Assembly: GCA_023653785.1 (NCBI GenBank)
Contig: JAMKCH010049206.1
Location: 18,519 to 82,518 of the forward strand
Origin: Ophioderma brevispina
Taxonomy: Eukaryota > Echinodermata > Ophiuroidea > Amphilepidida > Ophiodermatidae
Length of the DNA: 64,000 bases
Reading direction: 5' to 3'
Part shown: piece by piece, positions 1-11,160 of the stretch
Position numbering within the stretch: the stretch's first letter is position 1
Layout of the letters: the number at the start of each line of letters is the position of its first letter
Made by a program: the position numbers and the translations under genes
Notes under the pieces: generated by a model
Seen by the model: only the letters and a program-made list of their open reading frames with translations
Databases searched by the model: none
Told to the model about the DNA's origin: nothing

Positions 1-118
1 CAGGATCGGGTTCTCGGCTCCATACTCATTCACCGGGGGCACTTCGGTTTCTTCCTGCTTTACTTCAAAATCAAGCTTCTTGACATAAATTGTTATGGTA
101 TGATAGTTCTCTGAGGTG
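1..118 (-). CDS. Partial internal exon of an unidentified protein
   Basis: Read on the minus strand, a long T-run followed by CAG at 119-121 looks like a splice acceptor. Directly after it one frame stays open for 39 codons to the window edge. The peptide starts TSENYHTITIYVKKLDFEVK and continues acidic and proline-containing (ETEVPPVNEYG). One base precedes the first full codon, so the intron would be phase 2. Base composition is clearly less AT-rich than the flanking intron-like DNA, which supports coding. I do not recognise the family and assign no function. The exon continues beyond the left edge. Confidence 0.5.
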
Positions 119-121
119 CTG

Positions 122-1107
122 AAAAAAAAAAACCAATTGATGATGATTTGGGTTTGTTATGTTTGTTTATGTGTCAGGTTATGGACTACTCTCTAAATGT
201 GATTTTTATTTAAAAACAGCACTGCCCAACGAATGGACATCGAATGTAAGTTTAATCATTAAATTAGGGCCGAATTTTTTGTCTCTGTGAAGCTAAAATC
301 TCCGAAAAAGCAGGGTGATGAATATGGGATTGACAGCTCTCCAAACAGCGCCGGTTGGGCTTGTCCCCATATGTTAATCCCCAATACAATTCCCAAAAGT
401 TTGCAGGAATTTCATGTTTGCCCCGCTGGCAGTGAGTCAACCCAACGTAAATTCTGGCGCCTTCATTGTTTGAGGAATAAATTTGCTTAGTTTATTGCAT
501 AATAATACCTTCACTCTAGATCTCTACAAGATTCCATTTTTAAATAGTTTAATCTCACAAGTTACTACACACCTTATTCCATTAGTTTCTTGAACCTTTA
601 AGTGAATCTGGCTATTGGCAGTATCCCCTGTAGGTACATCAAATTGGATGGAAGAAAAACGAGTAGGGACATGTCTAAAAATACAGTAAAAATATCTCAC
701 ACAAAAGCATAGTTTATATTTTGAATTGGTTTAGTTTGACTACAAAGTGATTGAAACAGTGCATGGGGTACATAATTAAAACAAATTGTGAATTCATGTA
801 CATTCATCCCAATTAAAATATCTAAGCAAGTCAACACAAAGTGTAGGAAACAAGGCCCCATGTGACTGGGGAAATAGCGTAAAGTAAGGCAAAGATTTCA
901 AAAACCGCGCAATTTCGCCTGAAGGTGCCGAATAACAGATCTCGCAACTTTGGAAAAATTTTGAGCAATTTAAGGATATTTTTGCGGATTCGGTAATTTT
1001 TATGCATCTTCCCCAGTGACATGGGGCCTGAAACAGAAGGAGCATATAGAATAGGAGAATAATGTATAGGGTTTATTAAGTAAACAGAGTATGAATGCGT
1101 AATCAAA
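122..1107. other. Non-coding, intron- or intergenic-like stretch
   Basis: AT-rich DNA upstream (in the minus sense) of the partial exon and before the retrotransposon. The open frames here are short and lack codon bias or recognisable motifs. I see no repeat with a partner elsewhere in the window and no RNA gene. Confidence 0.5.
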
Positions 1108-1689
1108 TGACAAGGTATTGATTGATCCGTGGAGGGAGCAAAATCCAACAACTAAAAGATTTACCTGGCGTCAGCCAACACCTTTAAAGCAGTCTCGTTT
1201 GGATTTCTTTCTGATTTCACAGGAGCTACGTACATATTTAGTAAGGACAAATATAAATCCCGGGTATCGAACAGACCATTCATTAATCAGCCTGTCATTG
1301 GACACCTCACCCATTAAGAGAGGGAAAGGGTTTTGGAAATTTAATAACACACTTCTAAAAGACCAGGAGTATGTAAAAAGGATTAAGAAAAAAATAAGTA
1401 ACATTAAAAAACAATACGCAGCAACTCCCTATAATGTGAATAACATTGATCATATTTCGCCCAAAGAAATTGAATTTACAATAAATGACCAGCTTTTTCT
1501 TGAAGTTTTACTTATGGAAATAAGAGGGGAAACAATTAAATATGCAGCAGAAAAGAATAGAAGAAATAAGAGGGAGAGAAAATTACTCTTGAAAAGGATT
1601 AGGAATCTATGGAAAGGAACTTGTTAATCGAAAAATGTCGTTGGCATATGGAAAATATTGAACTTAAAAAGATCTAGCACATGAATGAC

Positions 1690-2195
1690 TCGCCGTTATT
1701 TCCTCTTCTCAACTACCACCACCTCTCCCCTACACCTACAAATATAGTAGAGTTGTGTCCCGTTTTTCTTTTATCTCCCCATTCTCCCGACTCGTTACCT
1801 CGCCCAAAATTTTACCCGCGTCTGATTTTTTTACCACCACGTCCGGCGAAACCGCGCCTTTCCTTTCACTTGCCGCCCTCCCCCCCCTTATTTCTTCCTT
1901 ACCTCCTCCCGTCGCAAATCTTCTTTCTCTTATGTTTTCTCCCCACTGCCCAACTATTTCTCTTGCCTCTCCCCCCGTTCTCGTCACTCCATCCACTTCC
2001 TACCCCCCATTTCTGTAACCCCCACCACCTGCTTTTGGCGAGGCTCCTAGCTTCACACACACTCGCCTCAGGCGTTCTCTCTTCTTCCCAGCCCTCACCC
2101 CTTTCTCGCCTCGCCCTTGATGCTTAGCCTCCGCCCTGAACCTCCAGCTACAACCCGCTTTGCCTACTTTTCCCATACCCTCTCTCTTTCCTCGG
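1690..2195 (+). repeat. Pyrimidine-rich low-complexity insertion
   Basis: About 500 bases dominated by C and T, with runs such as TCTCCCCCC. The tract separates two parts of the retrotransposon linker that are otherwise collinear, so it is an insertion or expansion inside the element. Open frames across it code only Pro/Ser/Leu-rich low complexity and are not genes. A shorter pyrimidine-rich tract occurs at 24820-24920. Confidence 0.65.
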
Positions 2196-3454
2196 AGATG
2201 CGAAAGAAGAAAATTGAAGGGGTCATGATACGCGCCAGAGCAAGATGGGTTGAACATGGAGAGGAAAACCATCTAGTAATTTTGAATCGGAAAAGAGCAA
2301 ACTAGGTTAATAGTCGATAGCACGATTAGAAATTCAAAATGGGAATCATAATTACAGATCAGACGTCAAAATTCTAGAAAAAACCTGTAACTTCACCAAA
2401 ATCTCTATGAATGTAAAGATGATAATATAAATTGGACGATTTTGACAAAAAATATGAAAAGATCAGATTTCCCCACGTTAACTCAATACCAGTTGCAATT
2501 TTCTTGATGGAAAGGTTTAACGCGTGAAGTTAGCGCAGCGTGAAAAGGTTTCCAAAATTATAAAAGCCCTGGATCTGATGAGTATACAACGGAATTTTGG
2601 AATCTTTTTAATGATTTAGTGATTTTCTTACGATCATTAAATTATTCATATTGAATTTGGGAATTTATCATAACTTACTTCCAAAGGGAAATTAACCAAA
2701 ACATTTCTAAAGAATTGGCGCCCAATGTTCCCTCCTGAAATTACATATAATTAGCTTCTTCGTGATTCGCAGAAAGGACTTAAAACAATCCTCCCCTATT
2801 TAATTAATGATGACCAGAAAGGTTTTATGAAAGGCCGTTAGATTGGAGAAAACATTCGATTACTTATGATTTAATTCTTTACACTAAATTACCAAGATAA
2901 CATTCCGGGTATGCTTCTCTTAATTGGGGATTTTGAAAAAAGCTTTTGATTCGGTGTCTCATAAATTATTTTTTTAAAGTCTAGAATTCTAAATTTTGGA
3001 CCTTCTTTCAAAAAATGGATCATGCTCTTCTATAATGAATGTCAATCAACAGTTTTTGGTAATGGCAAACGGCCTCCAAACAATTTAAATTGCCAGGGGT
3101 TGTAGACAATGGAGATCTATATCTCCTCACTACATTTTTGATTTGCGCTGAACTCCTTGGTTGTTCATAAGAAAATAATACAATATTTGTGTATCAAGGT
3201 TGGCAGATATGGAATGTAAAATTACCCAATGTGCTGATGATTCAACGTTCATTTTAAAGGAAATGATGAAAGTCTGCTTCAGACGTTAAACACTATTTTT
3301 GTTTTTATGTATTCAACGGCAATTCAACAACAAAATAGAAACAAAGCATAAAATGAGGTCTGATGAGAGCCCAGGGAGCACTGAAAAGCACAAAGCACGG
3401 TCACCACAGGGTGCAGTGCTCCCAACTCAATAGACACTACAAAACGCAAAAGTT

Positions 3455-3615
3455 GACACACCACACACACACAAGCACACAACCCCTACACACCACACAC
3501 ACACCCACACACAGCACCACACACACAAACCATACAAAACACACAAACATATAATAAAGTAACTATCAAGCACATGCCCACACACACCTGAAATACCCAA
3601 CAACACACACACTAT
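3455..3615 (+). repeat. Imperfect CA-rich microsatellite
   Basis: Repeated ACACAC and CCACACACAC units interrupted by short non-CA bases. The Thr/His-rich frame on the plus strand and the Cys/Val-rich frame on the minus strand are artefacts of this composition. Confidence 0.9.
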
Positions 3616-3979
3616 GTAAAGCCAAAACTATATTAAAAGCAATAAAGAAGCTATAGTTAATGTTCCATCAGGGTATCATTTCCATAAAATGGGACTTCAC
3701 TATAGATTTAAAAACAGATTGCTACACGTGAGGACAGAGTCTCTGGTAGTTGGGGAATAGCAGACCATGCACTGGGGAAGTTAACGAAAAGGCCAGTATT
3801 TATATGAATCTTGTTTTTGGGGTGATCGATGACTTGAAAGTTTAAAGCCTCTTTTAGTATTGACACACCACATGCCAAAATGAGAACCAGAACTAGCATT
3901 GACTTAAAAAGAACAAGCCAAATGAAAGGGGAAAGGTAACTCTTCTAGTTTTTCAAAGTAGTGGAGTTTTAAAGTTTTA

Positions 3980-4470
3980 GATATTTCAATGATTGCTCCC
4001 CCCGCGTTGACAAAGAATCATCCTAGTATCACGATGCTGAATTTTGTTCCAATTTTCCCACATGCACGTTTCTTATATACATTCCAAACTGGAAAACAAT
4101 AATCAAGAATTGGTAAATGAGCGTCTGATAAAGTTGAGCAAAACATAAGAGTTCTTATTACACGCAACAACTCTAATAAAAACCGCAGCAGTTTATTGCA
4201 CTTTTTAACATAGTTATTTACGTGACAGTTCCAGGAAAGATCACTGGATACAGTCACCCCTAAGAGCCGAAGATTGTCAGTTGTACTCAAGAACAAGTAT
4301 ATTCACACTGTATGACGGAAACCGCAGTTTGACTTTCTAGGGTAAGCACATGAACTTGCATTTAGATGGGTTTAGTTGGAGAAGCATTGTGTAGACCAGC
4401 CAGTTTAATTGGCTAGATCAGATTGCAAATATGGAAATGTCACGGCTGTTTTTTATATCTCTAACAGATG
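3980..4470 (-). mobile_element. CR1/jockey-like reverse-transcriptase relic
   Basis: On the minus strand, conserved blocks that follow the RT catalytic core are visible across frameshifts. LQSDLAN comes first (near 4430), then a WST block, then NPSKCKFMCL near 4360, then LRLLGVTVSSDLSWNCHV from about 4280, and finally LDYCFPVWNVYKK near 4080. This order (WS, NPSKC, LGV.xS.DLSW, YC.PVW) is typical of CR1, jockey and related LINEs. One stop and at least one frameshift lie between the NPSKC and LGV blocks. The fragment is antisense inside the segment that interrupts the Tx1-like element, so it belongs to a nested insertion. The minus-strand frame at 3708-3899 may be more of its tail, but I could not confirm that. 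Confidence 0.7.
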
Positions 4471-5813
4471 AACGTATCATCCGAATCGCGTAAACGGTAG
4501 ATTTCAGATGGGATGGAGATCATTTACATATATATTAAACAATAGCTTAGTTTTGAAAAGATTATCGGGTGAAATATGAAGTAGGATAAAACAAATGGTG
4601 TGTATATTGGCTCAAACTGCAATAAGAAACCAGATCGTAGTATAACGAGGACATTATAAATTGGGTAAGAAGATGGTAAATTTTCAGTTTTAGGAGTGGA
4701 TTGTCAAGTAGTTATTTGGAAGAAAGGTGGATATGAATTACACTAAAACAATGGATCGGTTATCAATTTTGATGAAACAATGGTCCAAGAGCAAAATTCA
4801 CAGTAGGGGGCGTATAGCCATAGTAAAATCTCCTACCTTATACCTAAATTCAACCATCTTATTCTTTCTATACCTAACCCACTAATAGATTTTATTAAGA
4901 GATTGCAAAAGCAGCTATTATAATTTTATTTGGAAAGGTACACGGATAAAATTAGTAGGTATCAGTTGTCATATGATTATGCGGGGGGGTGAAGAGTAGT
5001 TAATGTAGACCTGTTCTTTCAAGCCTAAAATGCACGTGGAGAGAAGATATTGTAAGTGGAAGAGTGGACCGCAAATGTAGGATTCTCTTTCCAAATTGAC
5101 TGATTAAATTGATATATAGATTGGAAAGGGGTTCAAATTTTACAAAGAAAAGTCTAGGAATTCACATGATATGTTTTGGTGGGAGTCTTTTAGTGTGGTC
5201 TGAAGTAAAAAAGAAACAGTCCTCCTCAAACAGTTGAAGAGGTTCGAATAATTTATATGAATAATGAAAATATCAGACGTGGTGGAAAAGAAATTTCAGT
5301 TATAAAAAGTGGTACAAGGCAAATATTCATTTCGTTCGATCTTAAAACCCCATTGAAAATCGCTTCTGAAAATACATAAATGAAAGATACTTTGGTTTAA
5401 AATTAAATTTCTTAGAAACTAAATAGTGTTCTCCTTGCAATTTAACAAGAATATTACAAAAAAATTAGTGATACAAATGTTATACTGACGTTTGCAAAAA
5501 CCTTTTATTCCTTTCCATACAAGCTTCATTATTAAAGGATAAAGAGGATGGGCAGGGCTATTATGTAATCACATTAACAAGTTAAAAATCTCCAAAATCA
5601 AAGCAAAATGGGAAAGTAAATTGAATATCGGATTTCTCAGAAAACGAGGGAGAATATATTGCCTTGACACATTGGCGAGCTTACTAGGGATGTCCAAATA
5701 CGCTGGTTTCAATAATAGATTAATCAACAGAATTTTGACAACTAATACATATATGCCATTGAATGGCCAGATGCATAATGACAAATGTTACTTTTTGTAA
5801 TGATAACCCTGAA

Positions 5814-5820
5814 GGGGGGG

Positions 5821-5869
<49 letters not shown>
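5814..5869 (+). repeat. Poly-G run of 56 bases with one C
   Basis: Seven G, one C, then 48 G. Retrotransposon codons directly before it (CCTGAA) and directly after it (ACCATACATCAG) join cleanly into the conserved glutamate-threonine start of the C-terminal block that precedes the expected His-Leu-Phe. The run is therefore a pure insertion into collinear sequence, either a homopolymer expansion or an assembly artefact. Confidence 0.9.
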
Positions 5870-5870
<1 letters not shown>

Positions 5871-6220
5871 ACCATACATCAGTATTTGTAAATTGTAAAA
5901 GTGGTCAAACTATTTGGGAAAAACTCCATATGTGGTGTTACAAAAGTTGTCTTTTCCATAAATTTAGGGTCATTCATAAATTATGGTATAGGCCTTAAAT
6001 CAAATAATGGGCGCTAAATCTGATTATTCTTAGAACAAAATTTTATATTATAGAAAACGATGCCAAAATTCATACCCTTCTTTTATCCCTTCAGAAAGGA
6101 ATTGAGAATTACTTAACTGGAGAAATATATTTTCTGAAAAAATTCTAGACCATCAACTTTACCAAAGTAAATGGCAAATATGGACGAATTTATTATTTAA
6201 ATGTAATGATCTGAGCTTTT

Positions 6221-8165
6221 GCCTAGGATGCGTTTTTTTTTTCTGATAGGATTTACAGCGCGTGGTTCTTGTTTTCTCTGTATGTTGTTATATGGCTCCA
6301 TTTTTCTGATTAAACTTTTAAAAAGTATTATTTTCTCAATTTTATTTGGGAAAAGATTTCTCATGGAGAATAAGCACTTTGTTTACTATTAAAAAGAGAA
6401 AGGGGATTCCCTAGAGTTGTTTTGCAAAAGGGCACAACCACATGTTTAGATTTGACAATAGGGGAAGTGGGGAATTCCCCAAGGATGCTAAACTTAGAAC
6501 TTTGTTTATGTTTTGAGATATCAAAATATTGCAGAACCTAGGCGATCCCCACAAAGTTATATATATGAGTGATGTAATTCGGGTGATGAATTCCGATTGG
6601 TCGACTAGGGGTAAGGTTAGTTTAGGCAGAGGAAGATGAATGTAGATTGTATGAAAGGGGAATCTATCTTGAGTAGTTAAATACTATCACTGGCAGGACA
6701 TCGTGCCAGCAGATTGTAATCAGGGGCTAGACCAGAGCTCTGGAGCTATAACAGTATAATATAGCTTAGTTTACTTACAATTATGGTAGATTTTGAGTGT
6801 CTCATCTAGTGCCAGAATTTAAATTCTTGGATGCCGACCGGAGCTGATGAAATGTCTGCTGTCGTCTTTTAAGCCAATGAGTCTTCAGTTTTCGGAATCA
6901 AAAAGGGATTTCAAATTTTGGTTCCTATAGGGAGGACATAGCGGCAGACTGATGGGTGTTATATTACCTGGATTTTAATATTGTGGAACATTTGTCGTCG
7001 AGGGATAGCCCCCGTCACGTCTTGAACTGCGGACAAGATTACTTCGGACTGAGAAGATCCCTTGGAATATATATTAATCTGAGTTTGATGAACTGTGCGT
7101 GTCATTTTGGAGTCTTCGCTGAGAGGACATAGAATGTTGAACCTGCAACGCCTCTTTGAACATTAAAGCGTGCCAAACGAGAGGATTTGAGGGCACCCAA
7201 AAGAGGTTTTTTTTATGTCATAATAGTAGTTCATATAGATTAGACATCAATGAGTTCTGCCTTGTTATTTTTGCTACAGAAAATGTCTTAAAAAGAGAGA
7301 ACAAAAGAGATTTGGAATTTGCTTTTATTTCAATGTAAAACATAGGTGAATTTTGTATTTGCTCATTACGAAATTAAAAAATTCACAATTTTTGTACAAA
7401 AGAACATTTCTCGGCTTAATCCTTCAGATGGGGATATTTTTTGATGGAAAAGCTTTACATCGGCAAAATCAGTACTTTCGATTTTGAAGGGACACCCAAT
7501 AGTAAATCTCTCGTTGCACTTAAGTCTCAACGTTATAAATGTGTGTAATTGTGTATTTTTGACTTATTACTTTTGGACATACCCAAATCTTGAACCAAAA
7601 TCAAAGTAAAGATCATTAAAATGTTAGCTATATATAATCAGATCACTTGTGCACAGGAGCTCATTATTTGTGTTTGAAAGTATTTCTGACCTTAGCGTAC
7701 ACGAGACGTCATAAAACAATGGGTATATGTGAATTAAAAAAAAATGACAAGGTATTACAGAATTGCAAACTTGACAAAGTGATTGGAACAGTGAATGATG
7801 TCAAGTATTAAAATGACTACCAAAGTGAATCATGTGAACGAGGAAATCAACTAAATGCCGAAGATGGTTCTTGTTGAAAATAATAATTAAAACATAAAAA
7901 CACTAATCCATAAAGGGCCACAATGGCCAAAAGTATTCAGAACAAATGAATAGACCCTACGGAAATCACTTACCCAAATTTCAAAACAATTTGGGGGTGT
8001 ATACATTCCGAAAAAAAAGTAAAAAACGCCAGAGGTAGTGGAGTTGGTGGACAATTCCTGCCCAGGGAAATCAATGTGTTGACATCCCTGCCAGAATTCA
8101 GTGTATCAGCCAAGTTTTGTGAAACGATTCAAAAGCAATCAGATCGGTGTTAGAAGTAATATAGT
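6221..8165. other. No supported gene
   Basis: AT-rich unique-looking DNA after the retrotransposon. Frames are short with no recognisable domain; the 60-residue frame at 7156 has no family resemblance. No inverted or tandem repeat was found by eye. Part of 6220-6500 may still be the untranslated tail of the Tx1-like element. Confidence 0.45.
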
Positions 8166-8310
8166 CCGGCTTAATCATGTCGGCTACAACGGTAAGGAAT
8201 AGGGCAATCAATTCAGTTGGACTTCTACGCAAAATTCGTTTCACGCTTTTTCGTTATCGTATATGGAGCACGGACTATGGCTCCGCTGGACTATAGTGCT
8301 TTCACACCGG
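8166..8310 (+). repeat. Dispersed repeat, copy 1 (partner near 59355-59486)
   Basis: The stretch from TCCGGCT through CAGTTG, TTTCACGCTTT, CGTTATCGT and GGACTATGGCTC to TTTCACAC recurs in the same order and orientation at 59355-59486 with scattered differences. A short related piece (CACCGGACTATGGCTAC) occurs at 15037-15061. I see no coding function, and the long frame across the repeat is incidental. It is probably part of a non-autonomous element whose ends I could not define. Confidence 0.6.
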
Positions 8311-9299
8311 GATTCTATGACGCTTTATTAGTATTCATCGCTATCTCGCTTCGAGGCTCGCATCGCATTCTGAGATCGCCGAAAACTCGCATTCGCCTTC
8401 GCTTTTGTATCTCGACACGCACATCTCGCGCCGCATCTCGTATCTGCCATGAGATGCGACATGCGAGGGCGAGGTTAGAAGGCGGATTCGAGAACGAGTA
8501 CGAGATGATACTAATAAAGGATTCTAAATTGAGCTGAAAAGTGAAGGTGAATTAGCCGGGATGAGTCCATATACAATTATTATAGCATGCTCTGTAACGA
8601 TGCGAGCATTGCTTTTGCAGTTTATAAAATGAAGGCCGTAGCAGTAATGTCAGCATCTGGTGAAGCTTACAAGGACAAAATATAGTTCCTTTTCCCTTTT
8701 TTACAAAATATAAACACCTAAATTATTTTTAAATTTGTGGAAGTGATTTCAGTAAGGTTCTATTTCATTATTTTGAATACTTTTGCCATTGTGGCCTTTA
8801 AGTAGAAATGATACTAATTTTGGTATATAAGGCTAAAGACAGACATACTCTGTTATGAATGTCTTCGCTGTTATTCCATTACTTATAATAAATGTTGATT
8901 GAAGGAGTCGGTCGTAAGAAGTACATTACGTCGCAGGTTTGATTTAAGTTATGAAGACATATAAAAAATAACACATGAGACAAAGCATGTACTTTGATCT
9001 ACAGATACTGCCGTTCTGGCTTTTAAGCTCTAGACGAATTATACGCATGTATGGAACTTACTTCCCGATTTAGCCCTACTGCGTTCACAGAGTTATCAGC
9101 GTTTAGTCCTCTCTATTTGCTGAATGTTACAGAATGAAAGGACATTACTGTGATAATTGATGTTTAAATATAATATCATAGTATTTAAATAATCTTCCTA
9201 ATGTTCAAAATGTAAAATTCTTTTAAAAAAAAAACAAGATATTTAAAAAGTATAGGCTAGGAAAAATTAACTAAGGAAACAATGCCAACAAACAAACTT
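8311..9299. other. No gene; GC-rich island with repeated ATCTCG motifs
   Basis: Between about 8340 and 8510 the base composition rises and short motifs ATCTCG, CATCTCG and their complement CGAGATG recur, giving local dyad symmetry. The 106-residue frame crossing it is arginine-rich and probably compositional. The remainder to 9299 is AT-rich with nothing recognisable. Confidence 0.4.
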
Positions 9300-9498
9300 G
9301 TACACTCTAAAACTATTTTCAACAACGGGGTCATTTTTGACTCCTTTTGAGTCAATATGCACCGACTTCACAATGGGGTTTAAAATTTTGACAATTTTGT
9401 GGTAAAAACGTGTGAAATTACCCTTTTGTGGTCATAATTTTTGACCCCCATTTTTTTGTCGGTTGCATCGTTGAATGGGTTTGTATAGTGTGTAGAAG
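9300..9498. mobile_element. Possible short MITE
   Basis: The left end TACACTCTAAAACTATTTTC resembles the reverse complement of the right end (CTACACACTATACAAACCC), followed on both sides by TCAAC and then a GGGTC block. The terminal CACT-TAAAA pattern resembles the clearer element at 29791-30226. The match is imperfect, so this is tentative. Confidence 0.35.
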
Positions 9499-11087
9499 AA
9501 GACGTTATAGAATAAATAATTATCAACAGTTCTCAAAATGCTAAATGTAAAAGCAGGGAAACTGCAAAAAGAGGAAGAATCACCTTCTTAATTTGGGCGG
9601 TTCTCGGTTTTCGCGATCATCATACTGTATCAAAATAACCCACCCCCAAATTTCCATGACCATACAACTTTTTTTCTGGATAGACCTAGATGATCATGAA
9701 TCTCTCATGCCACTAAGAGGGTCCTTGGGTACACATCTACAGACGTATATTTGAGCTTTCTTGGATCAAGTTGGAACCACCGACCAAATTTGAGATCCGT
9801 GCAACATAGTCTTTGATACGGCGGTCCGGTAAGTACGTATATCCTGTTTCTAAAATTGAAAAAAATAAGTTGGCGTAAATTGAAACCAGCGTTTGAAAAT
9901 TCTCAAGACTGGAATAATACCGAAAGGCATTGTGGGAAAAAGGGATGCGGCCCGTAGCGATTGCTTGTTCACTTTTCCGTGTTTGCGAGCACCGAAGTAC
10001 CCGACAAAAACGTTCAATTTTCTCGCTAGGTTCTATAGGTTCAGACCTAATTACGATACATATTCAAAACGAAACATAGTAACGGACCCTCTGATGCAAA
10101 AATCTCCATAGAACCCCTTCGTTTTCCGGAGATATTGAGATTTAGTTTCATTTGCATGCATTCGCTATGATGGACTGATAACGTTAATCTCTCGCGCAGT
10201 ACTAATTTAGATAATATCTTTCGCAGTCTGTGACACAGGCTATTTTCCGGACTGCCGTAAGTCTATGAGAAAAATAGACGGACAGACTCACAGACACACA
10301 GATAGACAGAAGTATCATATTATATATACATACGCATGACATATAATCTACTGATTGTATGCGTGCGCAAACGACGCGTATGATACAGCCTCTTCCCAAC
10401 AACCGCGTGCTCGATGTACAAATAATGAGACGCTCAATTTTAGCGTCGTTGAATGAGGAAAGCTGTTCTTGAAGCTGAGTAATACTGCTTAGTTAATTAA
10501 ATGATAATGATATTTAATGTCATGCGTTTTAGCCAATTAAATGTCTAGAGTGCATGTCTACATTTTATAAAATGTAAATATGAAGCTTTGCAGATTTAAA
10601 CACATCCTACTGCTCTCATTGAGTGGGCAGAAAATGGCAAACCATGATGTTTTTCATATGCAGCTCATGTTGATTTGTATGTTCATGTTCCTTCAAGTAC
10701 GGGCCGATTATTCAATAGGTAGGTAACTCAATATGGTACTAGAATTTGGTGATTCTTGGCTTTCGCGCTCATTCATCAGAGAAATTTAAGGCCTAGTGTT
10801 TGTTTTATTCCACAATAAAACATTGATTTCAACTCGCATGTCCTCGTAAGAATATTAACTCAAATCAACAGCGAGGTTTATATCCCTAACCTCCCTTAAC
10901 TGCATTTAAATGCACTTTCCGTAGTTAACTTGCATGTATTGCAGCATCATCTTCAATAGCCACAGTTCACGTAATAACATGATATTGATCGTTTCTTTTG
11001 TTTCATGTATTTGAAAATGCGCATGAGTCTGCCTTTATTCCGTGATGGTTTATATTGAATTAAAATCCAAACATCGCGACAAATCCC
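9499..11087. other. No supported gene
   Basis: AT-rich with a short CAGA-type simple repeat near 10280-10312. Frames at 9893 and 10202 have no domain resemblance. No splice-bounded open frame was convincing. Confidence 0.4.
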
Positions 11088-11160
11088 TCGCTGGTCTAGT
11101 GGTTAAGAATACTTTTTAATCTTTGCTTGTCGTAGGTTCGAACCCCACCCCCATGAAATA
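11088..11160 (+). repeat. tRNA-derived SINE head or tRNA relic
   Basis: A TGGTCTAGTGGTTA box-A-like motif is followed about 35 bases later by GGTTCGAACCCC, a good box B with TTCGAAC loop. The acceptor stem does not pair and the T-arm has a mismatch (GTAGG against CCCAC), so this is not a functional tRNA gene. The same arrangement with a similar start (CCCTCGCT) occurs at 55342-55412, which suggests one SINE family. Confidence 0.6.

Larger units (their letters stand above)
3300..4560. other. Segment inserted into the Tx1-like element
   Basis: Retrotransposon homology stops after the block following the catalytic ADD (about 3300) and resumes near 4565. The intervening 1.26 kb does not belong to the element. 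It begins with sequence of no recognised origin, then holds a CA-rich microsatellite, an unassigned stretch, and an antisense reverse-transcriptase relic. Exact junctions and any target-site duplication cannot be fixed by eye. Confidence 0.55.
1108..6220 (+). mobile_element. Dead Tx1/L1-like non-LTR retrotransposon, three times interrupted
   Basis: Collinear fragments of one non-LTR retrotransposon ORF2. Residues from 1118 give the end of an APE-type endonuclease (QSRLDFFLIS, then YRTDHSLISL). A linker rich in basic residues runs to about 1627 and resumes at 2198 (KIEGVMIRARARWVEHGEEN). Reverse-transcriptase blocks follow: DDQKGFMKGR near 2810, LIDFEKAFDSVSHK near 2920 across a frameshift, FKKWIMLFYNECQS near 3010, and QCADDSTFILK near 3230, which carries the catalytic ADD. 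After an inserted segment the thumb region resumes near 4580 (DKTNGVYIGSNCNKKPDRS) and reaches the C-terminal CxxC block near 5790. The last match is near 6190. Multiple stops and frameshifts make it inactive. The 5' part (first ORF and most of the endonuclease) is missing. The L1/Tx1 clade is inferred from block order and wording; the exact family needs a database. Confidence 0.8.

Noticed and set aside
1681..2127. 148-residue plus frame rich in Pro, Leu and Ser
   Set aside because: It lies wholly in the pyrimidine-rich tract; composition explains the lack of stops.
3363..3612. His/Thr-rich plus frame and Cys/Val-rich minus frame
   Set aside because: Both are translations of the CA-rich microsatellite.
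5569..5784. 71-residue minus frame
   Set aside because: It is the antisense of the retrotransposon C-terminal block, which reads well on plus.
7156..7338. 60-residue plus frame
   Set aside because: AT-rich composition, no motif, no splice or promoter context.
11088..11160. Functional tRNA gene
   Set aside because: Box A and B are present but the acceptor stem does not pair and the T-arm has a mismatch; a similar relic at 55341 indicates a SINE family.
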